Assembly (NCBI RefSeq): GCF_020880815.1
Contig: NZ_JAJITD010000013.1
Coordinates: forward strand, 62,001-126,000
DNA: 64,000 nt
Direction: 5' to 3'
Source: Paraburkholderia sejongensis
Lineage (GTDB): Bacteria; Pseudomonadota; Gammaproteobacteria; Burkholderiales; Burkholderiaceae
Part shown: positions 18,118 through 27,088 of the stretch, piece after piece
How the letters are laid out: every line of letters starts with the position of its first letter
How positions within the stretch are numbered: the first letter of the stretch is position 1
The notes under the pieces: model-generated
Told to the model about the DNA's origin: nothing
What the model saw: only the letters and a program-made list of their open reading frames with translations
The model's database searches: none
Translations under genes and position numbers: made by a program

Positions 18118-19637
18118 TCCGCGCGCGTCCTTACCTCTTTGCGATCGCGGCCCTGCTGCTCGAAGCCGGCTGCACCGGATCGCTGCAGCTCGAGAAGCCG
18201 GCCGAGTTCGCGCCGCAATATTCGCAGGCGCAAAGCACCGCGGCGACGCCGATGTCCGCGCAGGATCTGGCGACATGGTGGACCCAGTACAACGATCCGA
18301 CGCTGAACCGGCTGATCGAACTTGCGCTGGCCCGCAACTTCGACATTGCCACCGCGTTCGCGCGCGTAGACCAGGTGCAGGCCGGCATTCGCGCGGCTCG
18401 CTCGCAGTTGCTGCCGTCGGTCGGTGTCGGCGTGAGCGCCGCGCGCTATCACGGCGGCGAAACGCAGCTCGAGTTCGAGGAAATACTCGGCATCAACAAT
18501 ACCGACGCGCAGTTCTGGCGCGTCGGCCTGCAGGCGCAATGGGAGGTCGATCTGTTCGGGCGCGGCCGGGCCCGACTGTCGGCGTCCCGCGAGCAGACCC
18601 GCGCGGCCGCGGGCGATGCGGAAGCGGTGCGTCTGAGCGTGGTGTCGGGTGTCGCCGATCTGTACGTCACGTATCGCGGGCTGCTGCGACAACGCACGAT
18701 CCTGCTGCAAAGTCACGCGATCGCGGACGATTTCGTCAATATCGCGGAGAAGAGTTTCACCGCGGGGCTCGTGCTCAGCACCGATATCGAAGCGGCGCGC
18801 GCCGGCCGCGCGCAGGTCGAAGCGCGCTTGCAGGAAGTGGAGAACGGCATCGCGCAGGCGCGCCTCAATTTGCAGAATCTGTGCGGCGTGCAGCCGGAGG
18901 AATTCGCAGGAGTCCTCGACGACAGCGATACATTGATGGCGGCGCTGCCGGGCATCGAGCCGGGCCAGCCGGTCGACCTGCTGATGCGCAGGCCGGACCT
19001 GATCGCCGCGCAGGCGCGTCTGAACGCGGCGGTCCGGCAGTCGGACGTCGCGCGTCTCAATTACTGGCCGACCGTGTCGCTGAGCGCGTTGCTCGCGCGC
19101 AATGGCTGGGAGATCGCCGGTCAGAGTCTGGGGCCGAGCACGTTCTGGCTGTTCGGCGCGGCGATGGCGATGCCGCTGATCGACTTCGGCGCGCGGCGCT
19201 CGCAAGTGGAGTCGTCGGATGCGCAGGCGCAGCAGGCGAACTTCGCGTATGAAAAGGCGGCGCTCGGCGCGTTCTACGACGTCGAACGCGCGTTGGCACG
19301 CTTGAACCGCCAGGACGAGCTATTCAAGGCACGTGACGAAGAAGTCACGCGACGCACGACGCAGCTAGGCCAGGTGCAGCGCCGCTATGAAGTCGGCGAT
19401 ACCGGTCGCCTCGATATCGATCAGGTGCGGGTTGCGTTGCTGGAAAGCCAGTCGTCGCAGGTCAGGGAGCAGGTTGGAAAATTGCAGGCGCAGTTCGCGT
19501 TGTTCCGGGCGATGGGCGGCGGCTGGCTCGCGAATCCTCCGGTGGCTGCGAACGGGCAAGCGCCCGCGGAACCGGCGCCCGCGACCGCAAGCGGACCGGC
19601 GCCGGCTTCACAGCAAGCCGCCGAGAACGCCAAATAA
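18114..19637 (+). CDS. RND efflux outer-membrane channel lipoprotein (NodT/OprM family)
   Basis: TolC-like outer-membrane factor of 507 residues. The ATG at 18114 follows GGAGG at 18106-18110. The signal peptide ends in the lipobox LEAGC, followed by family landmarks: WWTQYNDPTLNRLIELALARN, AQWEVDLFGRGRARL and the second-repeat LLMRRPDLIAAQARLNAA. The C-terminus is an Ala/Pro-rich low-complexity tail after the channel domain. It completes the adaptor-pump-channel operon and is followed by a strong terminator. Confidence 0.92.
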   Translation: MIRARPYLFAIAALLLEAGCTGSLQLEKPAEFAPQYSQAQSTAATPMSAQDLATWWTQYNDPTLNRLIELALARNFDIATAFARVDQVQAGIRAARSQLLPSVGVGVSAARYHGGETQLEFEEILGINNTDAQFWRVGLQAQWEVDLFGRGRARLSASREQTRAAAGDAEAVRLSVVSGVADLYVTYRGLLRQRTILLQSHAIADDFVNIAEKSFTAGLVLSTDIEAARAGRAQVEARLQEVENGIAQARLNLQNLCGVQPEEFAGVLDDSDTLMAALPGIEPGQPVDLLMRRPDLIAAQARLNAAVRQSDVARLNYWPTVSLSALLARNGWEIAGQSLGPSTFWLFGAAMAMPLIDFGARRSQVESSDAQAQQANFAYEKAALGAFYDVERALARLNRQDELFKARDEEVTRRTTQLGQVQRRYEVGDTGRLDIDQVRVALLESQSSQVREQVGKLQAQFALFRAMGGGWLANPPVAANGQAPAEPAPATASGPAPASQQAAENAK

Positions 19638-19653
19638 GACCGGATGCCTAAAT

Positions 19654-19693
19654 AAAAACGCCGTCACCGCTAGATTGCGGCGACGGCGTTTTT
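19654..19693. terminator. Bidirectional terminator after the efflux operon
   Basis: Stem AAAAACGCCGTC (19654-19665) with GACGGCGTTTTT (19682-19693), extended inward by CCGC/GCGG around TAGATT. The A-run on the left and T-run on the right make it work for both the efflux operon and the convergent small gene that ends at 19803. Confidence 0.9.
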
Positions 19694-19802
19694 GCTATTT
19701 GCTCCGGCAGTCGGGCCGCGGTCGGGGCGCAAGCGGAAACCCAACAGTACGCAATCACGCCGGCGACGTCGCGCCGGCGCGGGAAGCCCCGACGATGTCC
19801 GC

Positions 19803-20144
19803 TTATTGAGGCGCGGACGCCGACATCGTCGCCGTCGCGCGCTGACGCGATTCCGAAACCGACTGGTTGCGCTGTTCGCGGGCCTGCCGCTGTGACTCCT
19901 TCATTTTCGCCCGAGCCTCGGCGTTCGCCGCGCGTTGCTTTTTGTTCGCCTCGCGCACTTCCATCCGTTTCTGAACGATCGGGTCGCTATGCGTTGTATT
20001 TGCGCCAGCAGCCGGTGCGGCGCCCGCGGGGGGCGCGGCACCGGCGTCCGGCTGGGCCGGCTGCTGCGCGAGTGCCGGTCCGGCAGCGAGAACACTGAAG
20101 ACGACCAATGCAGAAGCGATTCCAAGAGTAGTACGTGCCATCAT
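19803..20144 (-). CDS. Small exported Ala/Pro-rich, charged hypothetical protein
   Basis: A 113-residue protein with a clear signal peptide (VFSVLAAGPALAQQ, cleavage after ALA). Next come a Pro/Ala/Gly-rich linker and then a highly charged helical segment rich in Arg, Lys, Glu and Gln (about residues 55-100) that could form a coiled coil. I recognise no family with a known function. It is monocistronic; its 3' end faces the efflux operon across a shared terminator. Coding status is supported by the signal peptide and the coherent domain order. A second ATG at 20141 is an equally good start. Confidence 0.7.
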   Translation of the reverse strand: MMARTTLGIASALVVFSVLAAGPALAQQPAQPDAGAAPPAGAAPAAGANTTHSDPIVQKRMEVREANKKQRAANAEARAKMKESQRQAREQRNQSVSESRQRATATMSASAPQ

Positions 20145-20665
20145 TTAGACTCCACCAGTTAATACCACTAATTACTTTACGGAGTTGCTGAACAGATGTT
20201 TTTGTGACCGCGCCCCCCGGCTATTGCCTGACGGGGTTGTCGGAATGCTCAGGAATATACCTTCACATTTCCGCGCGATTCCAATGCCGCCGCGCGACTG
20301 ACTTACGGATGACATAGTCAGGCAAAGATATTCTTTCCCGCCGGCGGCAAAGCGCATGTACGTTGCACGCAGCGCCCACTTTAACACTCTGCTCGAAGCA
20401 TGCAACGGGTACGTATCGTAAGACGACGATTAACCCGTTGTCGAGGATAGAGGATTTGACTCGCTTGTCAAATCCGCATGCGGTTCACAACGGCCAATAG
20501 CGCGCGAGTTAGCGCGTGTATCGACCGTTTAAACGCGCTTTATCGAGGTCGTTTTGATGTCACCGCGGGGAAGATAATTTATGATGGCCGTCAGGCTGGC
20601 GTTAGGTATTGCAGGCGTGTTGCGGTTGCTTTCCGGATAAAACTTACTTTTCAGAATGGTAAACA
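20145..20665. other. Intergenic region upstream of the permease pair
   Basis: About 520 bp between divergent genes with no convincing ORF. It holds an 8-bp inverted repeat CAACGGGT/ACCCGTTG (20403-20410, 20433-20440) and a perfect 9-bp palindrome (20452-20475). It probably carries the promoters of both flanking genes. Confidence 0.5.
20452..20475. promoter_or_regulatory. Perfect 9-bp palindrome, candidate operator for the permease operon
   Basis: GGATTTGAC at 20452-20460 and GTCAAATCC at 20467-20475, separated by TCGCTT. The centre-to-centre spacing of about 15 bp suits a dimeric regulator. It lies about 190 bp upstream of the first permease start. The regulator is unknown. Confidence 0.45.
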
Positions 20666-22102
20666 ATGGCAACTCAGACCGAGACCAAATTGTCGTTGCC
20701 CGCGTTGACCGCGATGGTCGTCGGCTCGATGGTGGGCGCAGGGATTTTCTCGCTGCCGCGTAATTTCGCGCGCGCAACCGGACCGTTCGGCGCGATCATC
20801 GCGTGGTGTATCGCGGGCATCGGTATGTATGCGTTGGCGCGGGTGTTCCAGGCACTCGCCGAACGGCGCCCCGAGCTCGACGCCGGCGTATTCGCTTATG
20901 CGCGCGCGGGCTTCGGCGACTATGCGGGCTTTCTGTCCGCATTCGGTTACTGGATGGCAGGCTGCTTCGGCAACGTGTCGTACTGGGTGCTGATCAAGTC
21001 GACGCTCGGCGCGTTCGTACCGGTCTTCGGCAACGGCAATACGGCGACCGCGATCATCGTGTCGTCGGTCGGGATCTGGCTGTTCCATCTGGTGATGCTG
21101 CGCGGCGTGCAGCAGGCCACGATGATCAACACGATCGTCACGGTCGCGAAGGTGATCCCGATCGTGCTGTTCATCATCATTCTGATCGTGCTGTTTCGCA
21201 TCGACATGTTCCGCGCGAATTTGTGGGAAGGCAGCGACGCATTCAGCACCGGCCTCTTTTCGCAAGTGCGCGCGACGATGCTCGTCACCGTGTTCGTGTT
21301 CGTCGGCATCGAGGGCGCGAGCGTGTACTCGCGCTATGCGAAAAAACGCTCGGACGTCGGCGTGGCGACCATCACTGGCTTCGTCGCGGTGCTGTGTCTG
21401 CTGGTGCTTGTGACGTTGCTGCCCTATGCGACGCTGCCGCGCGCCGACATCGCGCTGATGCGGCAACCGTCGATGGCCGCGGTGCTCGGCGCGCTGCTCG
21501 GTCCGTTCGGCGTCATCTTCATCAGCGCGGGCCTGATCGTGTCGATTCTCGGCGCGTACCTCGCGTGGTCGCTGATCTGCGCGGAAGTGCTGTTCGCCGC
21601 CGCGCGTCTCGAGACGATGCCGCGCGTGTTCTCGCGGCAGAACGAACGCAAGTTGCCGGTCGCCGCGATCTGGCTGACCAGCACCGTCGTGCAGCTGTTC
21701 GTGATCAGCACGTACTGGTCGACCGACGCCTTTGCGCTGATGCTCAACCTCACCAGTTCGATGGCGCTGATCCCTTACTTCCTCGTGGCCGCGTATGGAA
21801 TCAAGGCCGCGCGTCGCGATCGCGAGCAGGGCGGCGGCGCGGCGAACGGTGCGCTGCGCAAAGAGTATTTCGTCGCGATCTTCGCGACCCTGTACACCGC
21901 GTTTTTGCTGTTCGCGGGCGGCCCGAAATTCCTGATGTTGTCCGCACTCCTCTATACGCCCGGCACAGTGCTTTATGTGCTGGCTAAACGCGAGCGCGGC
22001 CAGCGCGTGTTTTCGAAAGTCGAGTGGGTCATCTTCGCGGTCGCGGCCTGCGGTGCGTTGGCCGCGCTGATCGGTCTCGCGACCGGGACCATCGTCATCT
22101 GA
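20666..22102 (+). CDS. Basic amino acid antiporter, arginine/ornithine (ArcD) type, copy 1
   Basis: APC-superfamily permease of 478 residues with about twelve membrane helices. The N-terminal signature VVGSMVGAGIFSLP is the substrate-binding unwound helix of the APA (arginine/ornithine, lysine/cadaverine) antiporters, and AERRPELDAGVFAYARAGFG is also typical. It may exchange arginine for ornithine or another diamine. No arginine deiminase genes (arcABC) are next to it, so the pathway link is open. A paralogue follows 11 bases after its stop, so the two form an operon or tandem duplication. Confidence 0.85.
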   Translation: MATQTETKLSLPALTAMVVGSMVGAGIFSLPRNFARATGPFGAIIAWCIAGIGMYALARVFQALAERRPELDAGVFAYARAGFGDYAGFLSAFGYWMAGCFGNVSYWVLIKSTLGAFVPVFGNGNTATAIIVSSVGIWLFHLVMLRGVQQATMINTIVTVAKVIPIVLFIIILIVLFRIDMFRANLWEGSDAFSTGLFSQVRATMLVTVFVFVGIEGASVYSRYAKKRSDVGVATITGFVAVLCLLVLVTLLPYATLPRADIALMRQPSMAAVLGALLGPFGVIFISAGLIVSILGAYLAWSLICAEVLFAAARLETMPRVFSRQNERKLPVAAIWLTSTVVQLFVISTYWSTDAFALMLNLTSSMALIPYFLVAAYGIKAARRDREQGGGAANGALRKEYFVAIFATLYTAFLLFAGGPKFLMLSALLYTPGTVLYVLAKRERGQRVFSKVEWVIFAVAACGALAALIGLATGTIVI

Positions 22103-22113
22103 GCGTTCGCACG

Positions 22114-23541
22114 ATGGACAAGCGCGTCAGACTTTCAGCGCCGGGGCTCATGGCGATGGTGGTCGGCTCGATGGTCGGAGTCGGGGTGTTTTCGCTGCCG
22201 CAGTCGCTCGGCCGTTATACCGGTGTGGTCGGTTCGCTGATCGGCTGGACGATCACCGGCACCGGCATGCTGACGCTCGCGCTGATCTTTCAACGGCTCG
22301 CCTGGCGCAAGCCCGAACTCGACGTCGGCGTCTATACCTATGCGCGGGTCGGCTTCGGCCGCTATACCGGTTTCCTGTCGGCGTTCGGCTACTGGTGCGC
22401 CAGCTGTCTCGGCAACGTCGCTTATCTGGTGCTGATCAAGTCGGCGCTCGCGATCGTCGTGCCCGCGTTCGGCGCCGGCAATACGCTGAGCGCGATCGTC
22501 AGCTCGTCGGCATTGATCTGGATATTTCATTTCCTGATTCTGCGTGGCGTGAAGGGCACGTCGATTCTGAATGCGTCGATGACGGTCGCGAAACTGCTCG
22601 CGCTCGGGCTGTTCTCGGTGCTCGTGTTGTCCGGCGTCAAGTGGGATCTGTTCATCGACAATCTGTGGACCGCTCCCGATCCATCGACCGTCGGTCTGTT
22701 CGGCGAAGTGCGCAAGACGATGCTCGGCACCGCGTTCGTGTTTCTCGGCGTCGAGGGCGCGAGCGTCTATTCCCGCCATGCGCGCGAGCGCCGCGACGTC
22801 GGTGTCGCGACGGTGCTCGGCTTTCTGTGCGTGCTCGCGCTGATGGTGATCGTCACGCTGCTGTCGTATGGCGTGCTGCCGCGCGAGCAGATGGGGGCGC
22901 TGAAAAATCCGTCGCTGGCCGGGGTGCTGAGCGCCGCGGTCGGCGGCTGGGGCGCGGTGGTGGTCAAGCTCGGCCTGCTGCTGTCGGTGCTCGGCTCCTA
23001 CCTCGCGTGGACGCTGCTCGCGGCGGAAATTCTCCATGCCGCCGGCAAGAGCCGCACGATGCCGGCGTTTCTCGGCAGGGAGAACCGCAATCACGTGCCG
23101 GTCGCCGCGATGTGGATGACGAGCCTGGTGATTCAGGTGTTTCTGATCATCACGCTATTTTCGAAAGAGGCGTTCACGCTCGCGAAGGAACTCACGACCT
23201 CGATGAACCTGATTCCGTATCTGCTGGTTGCCGGCTACGGGCTCAAGCTCGCATCGAGCGGCGAGTCGTACGCGGGGCAGTCGTGGGCGCGGCGCATCGA
23301 TTTCATGCTCGCGCTGGCCGGCTGTGCGTATGCGCTATTTCTCGTGTACGCGGGCGGGCTGCACTATCTGTTGATGTCGACCGTGCTTTATATGGCGGCC
23401 ACCGCGTGGTTCTATCTGGCTGAGCGGCGCAAGGGGCGGCGGCAGGTATTTACGCTGCTCGAGCGCGGTTTGTTTGCGGTCGTGCTGGCGGCCGCGCTGG
23501 TGGCGTCGGCGGAATTGGTGCGGAGGTACTTTGCGACGTGA
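22114..23541 (+). CDS. Basic amino acid antiporter, arginine/ornithine (ArcD) type, copy 2
   Basis: A second APC-family antiporter, 475 residues from the ATG at 22114. It resembles copy 1 throughout (VVGSMVGVGVFSLP, WRKPELDVGVYTYARVGFG, LSAFGYWCASCLGNVAY) but is clearly diverged, so this is an old tandem duplication rather than a recent repeat. Different residues in the binding helices (for example GVGVF for GAGIF) suggest different substrate preference. An in-frame extension to 22024 would overlap copy 1 and has no support. Confidence 0.85.
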   Translation: MDKRVRLSAPGLMAMVVGSMVGVGVFSLPQSLGRYTGVVGSLIGWTITGTGMLTLALIFQRLAWRKPELDVGVYTYARVGFGRYTGFLSAFGYWCASCLGNVAYLVLIKSALAIVVPAFGAGNTLSAIVSSSALIWIFHFLILRGVKGTSILNASMTVAKLLALGLFSVLVLSGVKWDLFIDNLWTAPDPSTVGLFGEVRKTMLGTAFVFLGVEGASVYSRHARERRDVGVATVLGFLCVLALMVIVTLLSYGVLPREQMGALKNPSLAGVLSAAVGGWGAVVVKLGLLLSVLGSYLAWTLLAAEILHAAGKSRTMPAFLGRENRNHVPVAAMWMTSLVIQVFLIITLFSKEAFTLAKELTTSMNLIPYLLVAGYGLKLASSGESYAGQSWARRIDFMLALAGCAYALFLVYAGGLHYLLMSTVLYMAATAWFYLAERRKGRRQVFTLLERGLFAVVLAAALVASAELVRRYFAT

Positions 23542-23721
23542 CGCCGCCGTGATTCGTTGCTGGCCTTAAGCCTGTCTTAAGCACGCTCCCCCCATAGTTC
23601 TCGCTCTCTCCCCGCTCGTCCCGCGATGCAGGGTGAAGGCCGCTCCGAGCACCCGTCGCATCGCCCGCATCGGCGCGTCGCGGCCGCGGTTCGGCCGTTC
23701 GTCCAGCGTTGCCACCACCCC

Positions 23722-24165
23722 ATGAACATTCACCGGATCCTCGAGCGAGCCGATTTGCGCACCACGCTGCCACGCGTGCTCGTGCTCGAGTTTTTTCATC
23801 AGCACGCGCGCGAGCACTTCAGCGCGGAACAGCTTTACAAGCGCCTGAACGGCGACACGCGAAACGTGAGTCTGGGGACGCTTTACCGCGTGCTCGGACT
23901 GCTGGTCGAAAGCGGCTTGCTGAGCAGCATCGCGCTCGGCGAAGGACGCATGGTGTACGAACTGAACGACGGCAAGCAGCACGAGCATCTCGTCTGCACT
24001 GGCTGCGGCGACATCCAGGAGTTCTTCGACGACGAGATTCGCACGCGGCAGCGGGACGTCGCCGAACGCTTCGACTTCGAGGTGTCGGCGCAGCAGCAGG
24101 TGTTGTTCGGTGTGTGTCCGCAATGCCGACTAGCAGGACGGACAAAGCCGCTGCGATTTCGATAG
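23722..24165 (+). CDS. Fur-family transcriptional regulator
   Basis: Metal- or peroxide-responsive repressor of 147 residues. The N-terminal winged helix includes LPRVLVLEFF and the recognition part NVSLGTLYRVLGLLVESGLL. The metal-binding C-terminal half has HEHLVCTGCGDIQEFFD with a CxxC pair and a second pair, CPQC, near the end: four Cys for structural zinc. The usual HHDH cluster is reduced to KQHEHL, so which metal it senses (Fe, Zn, Mn or peroxide) cannot be told. The start at 23722 matches usual family length; an upstream in-frame start at 23626 adds a basic, unlike-family leader. Confidence 0.9.
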   Translation: MNIHRILERADLRTTLPRVLVLEFFHQHAREHFSAEQLYKRLNGDTRNVSLGTLYRVLGLLVESGLLSSIALGEGRMVYELNDGKQHEHLVCTGCGDIQEFFDDEIRTRQRDVAERFDFEVSAQQQVLFGVCPQCRLAGRTKPLRFR

Positions 24166-24168
24166 CGC

Positions 24169-24193
24169 GAGCGGCCCGCGTCCGGGGCCGCTC
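24169..24193. terminator. Hairpin between convergent fur-like and binding-protein genes
   Basis: A 9-bp perfect stem, GAGCGGCCC (24169-24177) and GGGCCGCTC (24185-24193), lies in the 78-bp gap between convergent genes. There is no T-run on either side, so it is a weak or Rho-assisted bidirectional terminator candidate. Confidence 0.5.
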
Positions 24194-24243
24194 TCACGCA
24201 ACAACTCAGAAGGGCGGAAACGAGAACGTCGTGACGGATTCGC

Positions 24244-25392
24244 TCAGAGCCCGCTCACCGTTTTGACCGTCACCCATTGGCCGTTCTTCACCTGATAGAC
24301 CGTCGATGAGCCGTTCTTCAACGAGCCGTCCGGGTTGAATTCGATATGGCCGGTGATGCCGTCGAAGCTGATGCTCTGCAGCTTCGGCCGGTAGTCGTCA
24401 GGATTCGTCGAATTGGCGGCCTGCATCGCCTTGATGGCTGCCCACGTCGCGTCATAGCCGAACGGCGCATACGAGAGGACATCCTCGCCGAACTTCTGCT
24501 TGAAGCGATCGGCGAACTTCGCACCGACGGGCGTGCTGTCGAGCGGACGACCATACTCCCATGCCATCGCGCCTTCGGACACGTCGCCCGCGAGCTTGAT
24601 GAAATCGATGTCCTTGACGCCGCCGCCCCCCACGTACTGCGCCTTGATGCCGAGCTGGTTCATCTGCTTCATGATGCCGGCCGCCTGCGGATTGAGCGCG
24701 CCGACGAAAATCACATCGGGGTTCTTGGCTTTGAGATTCGTAAGCTGCGTCTTGAAGTCCGTCGCCTGATTCGTCGTGTATTCGTGATCGATGATGTTGC
24801 CCCCGTGCGCTTTGACCGCTTTGACGAACTCGTCGGCTTCGCCCTGACCGAAGGCCGTGCGGTCGTCGATCACCGCGATGCGTTTCGCCTTCGTCGTCTC
24901 GACCGCATACGCGCCGGCCGTGCCGGCGTTCTGTGCGTCGCTCGAAATGACCATGAAGATGTTCTTGAAGCCGCGACCGCTGATGGTCGGATTGGTGGCG
25001 GCCGGATCGATGACCGGCAAGCCCGCTTTTTCGTACAGGTTGGAAGCGGGAATGGTCGTCCCCGAGTTGAAGTGTCCGACGACGACGGCCACGTTTTCGT
25101 CGACGAGTTTTTGCGCGACCTGCACGCCGATGCGCGGGTCGGCCTGGTCGTCCTGCGCGATCAGTTGAAACGAAACAGGCTGGCCGTTGATTTTGACGCC
25201 TTGCGCTTTCGCGTCGTCGAGCGCCATTTTCACGCCATTTTCCAGATCCTTGCCGTAGTTGGCGTTGGGTCCGGTGAGCGGCGCGGCAAAGCCGATTTTT
25301 ACGACCGTATCCGCGCGCGACGCGAGCGGTGCCATAGCGACGAGTGAGACGACCGCAACTGCGATAGGACGGAGGATCTTCGCGACACGCAT
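24244..25392 (-). CDS. Branched-chain amino acid-type ABC transporter substrate-binding protein
   Basis: Periplasmic type I binding protein (LivJ/LivK family), 382 residues. The signal peptide ends at LASRADTVVKIGFAAP. Family landmarks are LTGPNANYGKDLENGVKMAL, VAVVVGHFNSGTTIPAS and YAPFGYDATWAAI. The ATG at 25392 is preceded by GGAGA with good spacing. No ABC permease or ATPase genes adjoin it, so it is an orphan binding protein that would use a LivHMGF system encoded elsewhere. The ligand may be a branched-chain amino acid or another small acid or amide. Confidence 0.93.
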   Translation of the reverse strand: MRVAKILRPIAVAVVSLVAMAPLASRADTVVKIGFAAPLTGPNANYGKDLENGVKMALDDAKAQGVKINGQPVSFQLIAQDDQADPRIGVQVAQKLVDENVAVVVGHFNSGTTIPASNLYEKAGLPVIDPAATNPTISGRGFKNIFMVISSDAQNAGTAGAYAVETTKAKRIAVIDDRTAFGQGEADEFVKAVKAHGGNIIDHEYTTNQATDFKTQLTNLKAKNPDVIFVGALNPQAAGIMKQMNQLGIKAQYVGGGGVKDIDFIKLAGDVSEGAMAWEYGRPLDSTPVGAKFADRFKQKFGEDVLSYAPFGYDATWAAIKAMQAANSTNPDDYRPKLQSISFDGITGHIEFNPDGSLKNGSSTVYQVKNGQWVTVKTVSGL

Positions 25393-25801
25393 GTTATCTC
25401 CAGTTTGCCGTCAGGCATGAGGTTATCGGTGGGTCGTGCGAGCCGCCTCTGGTGCCACTGCGCGGGGACTGCTGCAACGAAAGCGTGGTACCGGACCGGC
25501 CGCTCAGGTGAGGGATGCCGCGGCGATTGCACGAAAAGATTTGCGTAGACATGTTTTCGGTTCGAACATGCGCGACTTCCCCTGTAAGCATTTCCACACG
25601 CCAAAATGAAGCCGGACATTCGGATAAATACCCGCTTGGTGGCGCGGGTCACGCTCTCGCAGCGGTTATGAACGCGTCGATCGTTGGGGCGACACTCTTT
25701 CGATTCATCTTCATATGAATAGCGCGGCCATGGCGATCAAGCGCGCCGGCTCGGCGACGAGTACGATGAACTTACTTGATCCATATGTTTCGGGAGGCGC
25801 G
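25393..25801. other. Intergenic region upstream of the binding-protein gene
   Basis: About 400 bp containing the promoter region of the minus-strand binding-protein gene and the leader of a possible small plus-strand gene. I see no strong repeat or RNA structure in it. Confidence 0.4.
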
Positions 25802-25999
25802 ATGAAAGCGGTGTGCCCGCTGCATGGGCCAACCACCATCGTCGGGACGAACGCATACGGTTTTCCGGTCTATGCGTGTTGCCGCGACGACGTGCGTTCT
25901 GTCACCCCCGCCGACGCCTGTACGCGCGAACCGGTACAGCAGGGAGATCAGGCGGCGGAGCGCCCGCGGCAACCACCGGAGCGGAAGGAATCGGGCTGA
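25802..25999 (+). CDS. Possible small Cys-containing hypothetical protein
   Basis: A 65-residue frame starting MKAVCPLHGPTTIVGTN, with a CCRDD motif about 30 residues in and a further Cys, then a Pro/Glu/Arg-rich tail. The ATG at 25802 is preceded by GGGAGG (25792-25797) at a short 4-base spacing. An in-frame start at 25715 gives 94 residues. Three to four Cys plus a His could form a small zinc site. I recognise no family; the tail and lack of context make coding status uncertain. Confidence 0.4.
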   Translation: MKAVCPLHGPTTIVGTNAYGFPVYACCRDDVRSVTPADACTREPVQQGDQAAERPRQPPERKESG

Positions 26000-26032
26000 C
26001 GGTTCGCGTTGCGGCTCGTCCTCTCGACTGCG

Positions 26033-26929
26033 TCACATAATCGCCGCGCGGTGAATACAGCGAATGAAGTATTCGGCGGGCCGCGTGAGAATCGCGCCTT
26101 CGCGCTGCATCAGATGCAACTGCGCACGTCGCGAGGTCTCGACGAAATCCAGCTTCTTCAGATGCCCGGTCAGGTTGACCACCTCGAGCGTGTGCGATGC
26201 CCACGCCATGACCGCGTCGATGCTGATCGCGAGGCTGTACATCAGCGATTGCGACGTGCAGCGCGTAATCCGGCGCGGCGCCGGCAGGCCCTGACGCTCG
26301 AACAGATTGACCACATATTGCGGATATTCGTCGGTCGTGTCGGCGTGTATCCATTCGGCGTCGCACAGATCAACGAGCGAGTTGGCGTTGGCGAGCGCGC
26401 CGTTCGCTCGCACCGTGAACTGCAGCGGGAAAGTCAGGAGTTCTGTGCATTGGACCGACGGATCGATCACGGCTTCGGCCGCTGAAGCGACCGCGAAATC
26501 GAGCGCGCCCTGACGTAGCTGGTCCTGCAATTTTACCGCGCTGTATTCGAGGAATTCCACCGTAATTTGCGGCATATCGTGACGAAAACGCGCGTACGCG
26601 TCGGGCAGCAATGTGAGTGCCGCGAGCGGCGTCAGGCCGATCGTCACGCGACCTTCCTGCGCGCCGCGCTCCATCGCCATCTGCTGTTCCGCACGGCCCA
26701 GTTCGCCGACGATCAGCCGCGCATGCCGCAACAACGATTCCCCGGTGCGCGTGAGTGCGACGCCATTCGTGCTGCGGCCGAACAGCGACATGCCGATATC
26801 GGTTTCCAGCTCGCGGATCGCCTTGGTGACCGCCGGCTGACTGACGAACAGCGCGCGCGACGCACCGACGATCGTGCCGTGATCCGCGACCGCCACCAGC
26901 GCGCGCAATTGATGAAGCTTGATTGCCAT
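26033..26929 (-). CDS. LysR-family transcriptional regulator
   Basis: LysR regulator of 298 residues. The N-terminal winged helix-turn-helix reads HQLRALVAVADHGTIVGASRALFVSQPAVTKAIRELE, and the effector-binding domain begins near GRVTIGLTPLAALTLLPDA. The ATG at 26929 (MAIKLHQL) gives the standard N-terminus; the extension to 26977 runs through the operator palindrome. It diverges from the amidohydrolase-porin-MFS genes, and the 160-bp gap contains a near-perfect LysR box, so it most likely controls that operon and itself in response to the transported substrate. Confidence 0.92.
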   Translation of the reverse strand: MAIKLHQLRALVAVADHGTIVGASRALFVSQPAVTKAIRELETDIGMSLFGRSTNGVALTRTGESLLRHARLIVGELGRAEQQMAMERGAQEGRVTIGLTPLAALTLLPDAYARFRHDMPQITVEFLEYSAVKLQDQLRQGALDFAVASAAEAVIDPSVQCTELLTFPLQFTVRANGALANANSLVDLCDAEWIHADTTDEYPQYVVNLFERQGLPAPRRITRCTSQSLMYSLAISIDAVMAWASHTLEVVNLTGHLKKLDFVETSRRAQLHLMQREGAILTRPAEYFIRCIHRAAIM

Positions 26930-26954
26930 TGCCTTTATCACCCTAGGGTAAATA

Positions 26955-26973
26955 CCATAACCAATGGTTATGG
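26955..26973. promoter_or_regulatory. LysR-type operator palindrome
   Basis: CCATAACCA (26955-26963) and TGGTTATGG (26965-26973) form a perfect 9-bp inverted repeat around one central A. Within it is ATAACCAATGGTTAT, which fits the T-N11-A core of LysR binding sites. It is 26 bp upstream of the regulator start and about 115 bp upstream of the amidohydrolase. Confidence 0.75.
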
Positions 26974-27088
26974 GCATAAAACTTTATCATGTTTTAATTC
27001 GCCGCCGCTCTCGTAGACTGGCTCTCAATTCGCGCCGGGCCCTTGCCCCGCGCGGCATCACAGAGAGACAGACCAAGGAGAAAGGGCG

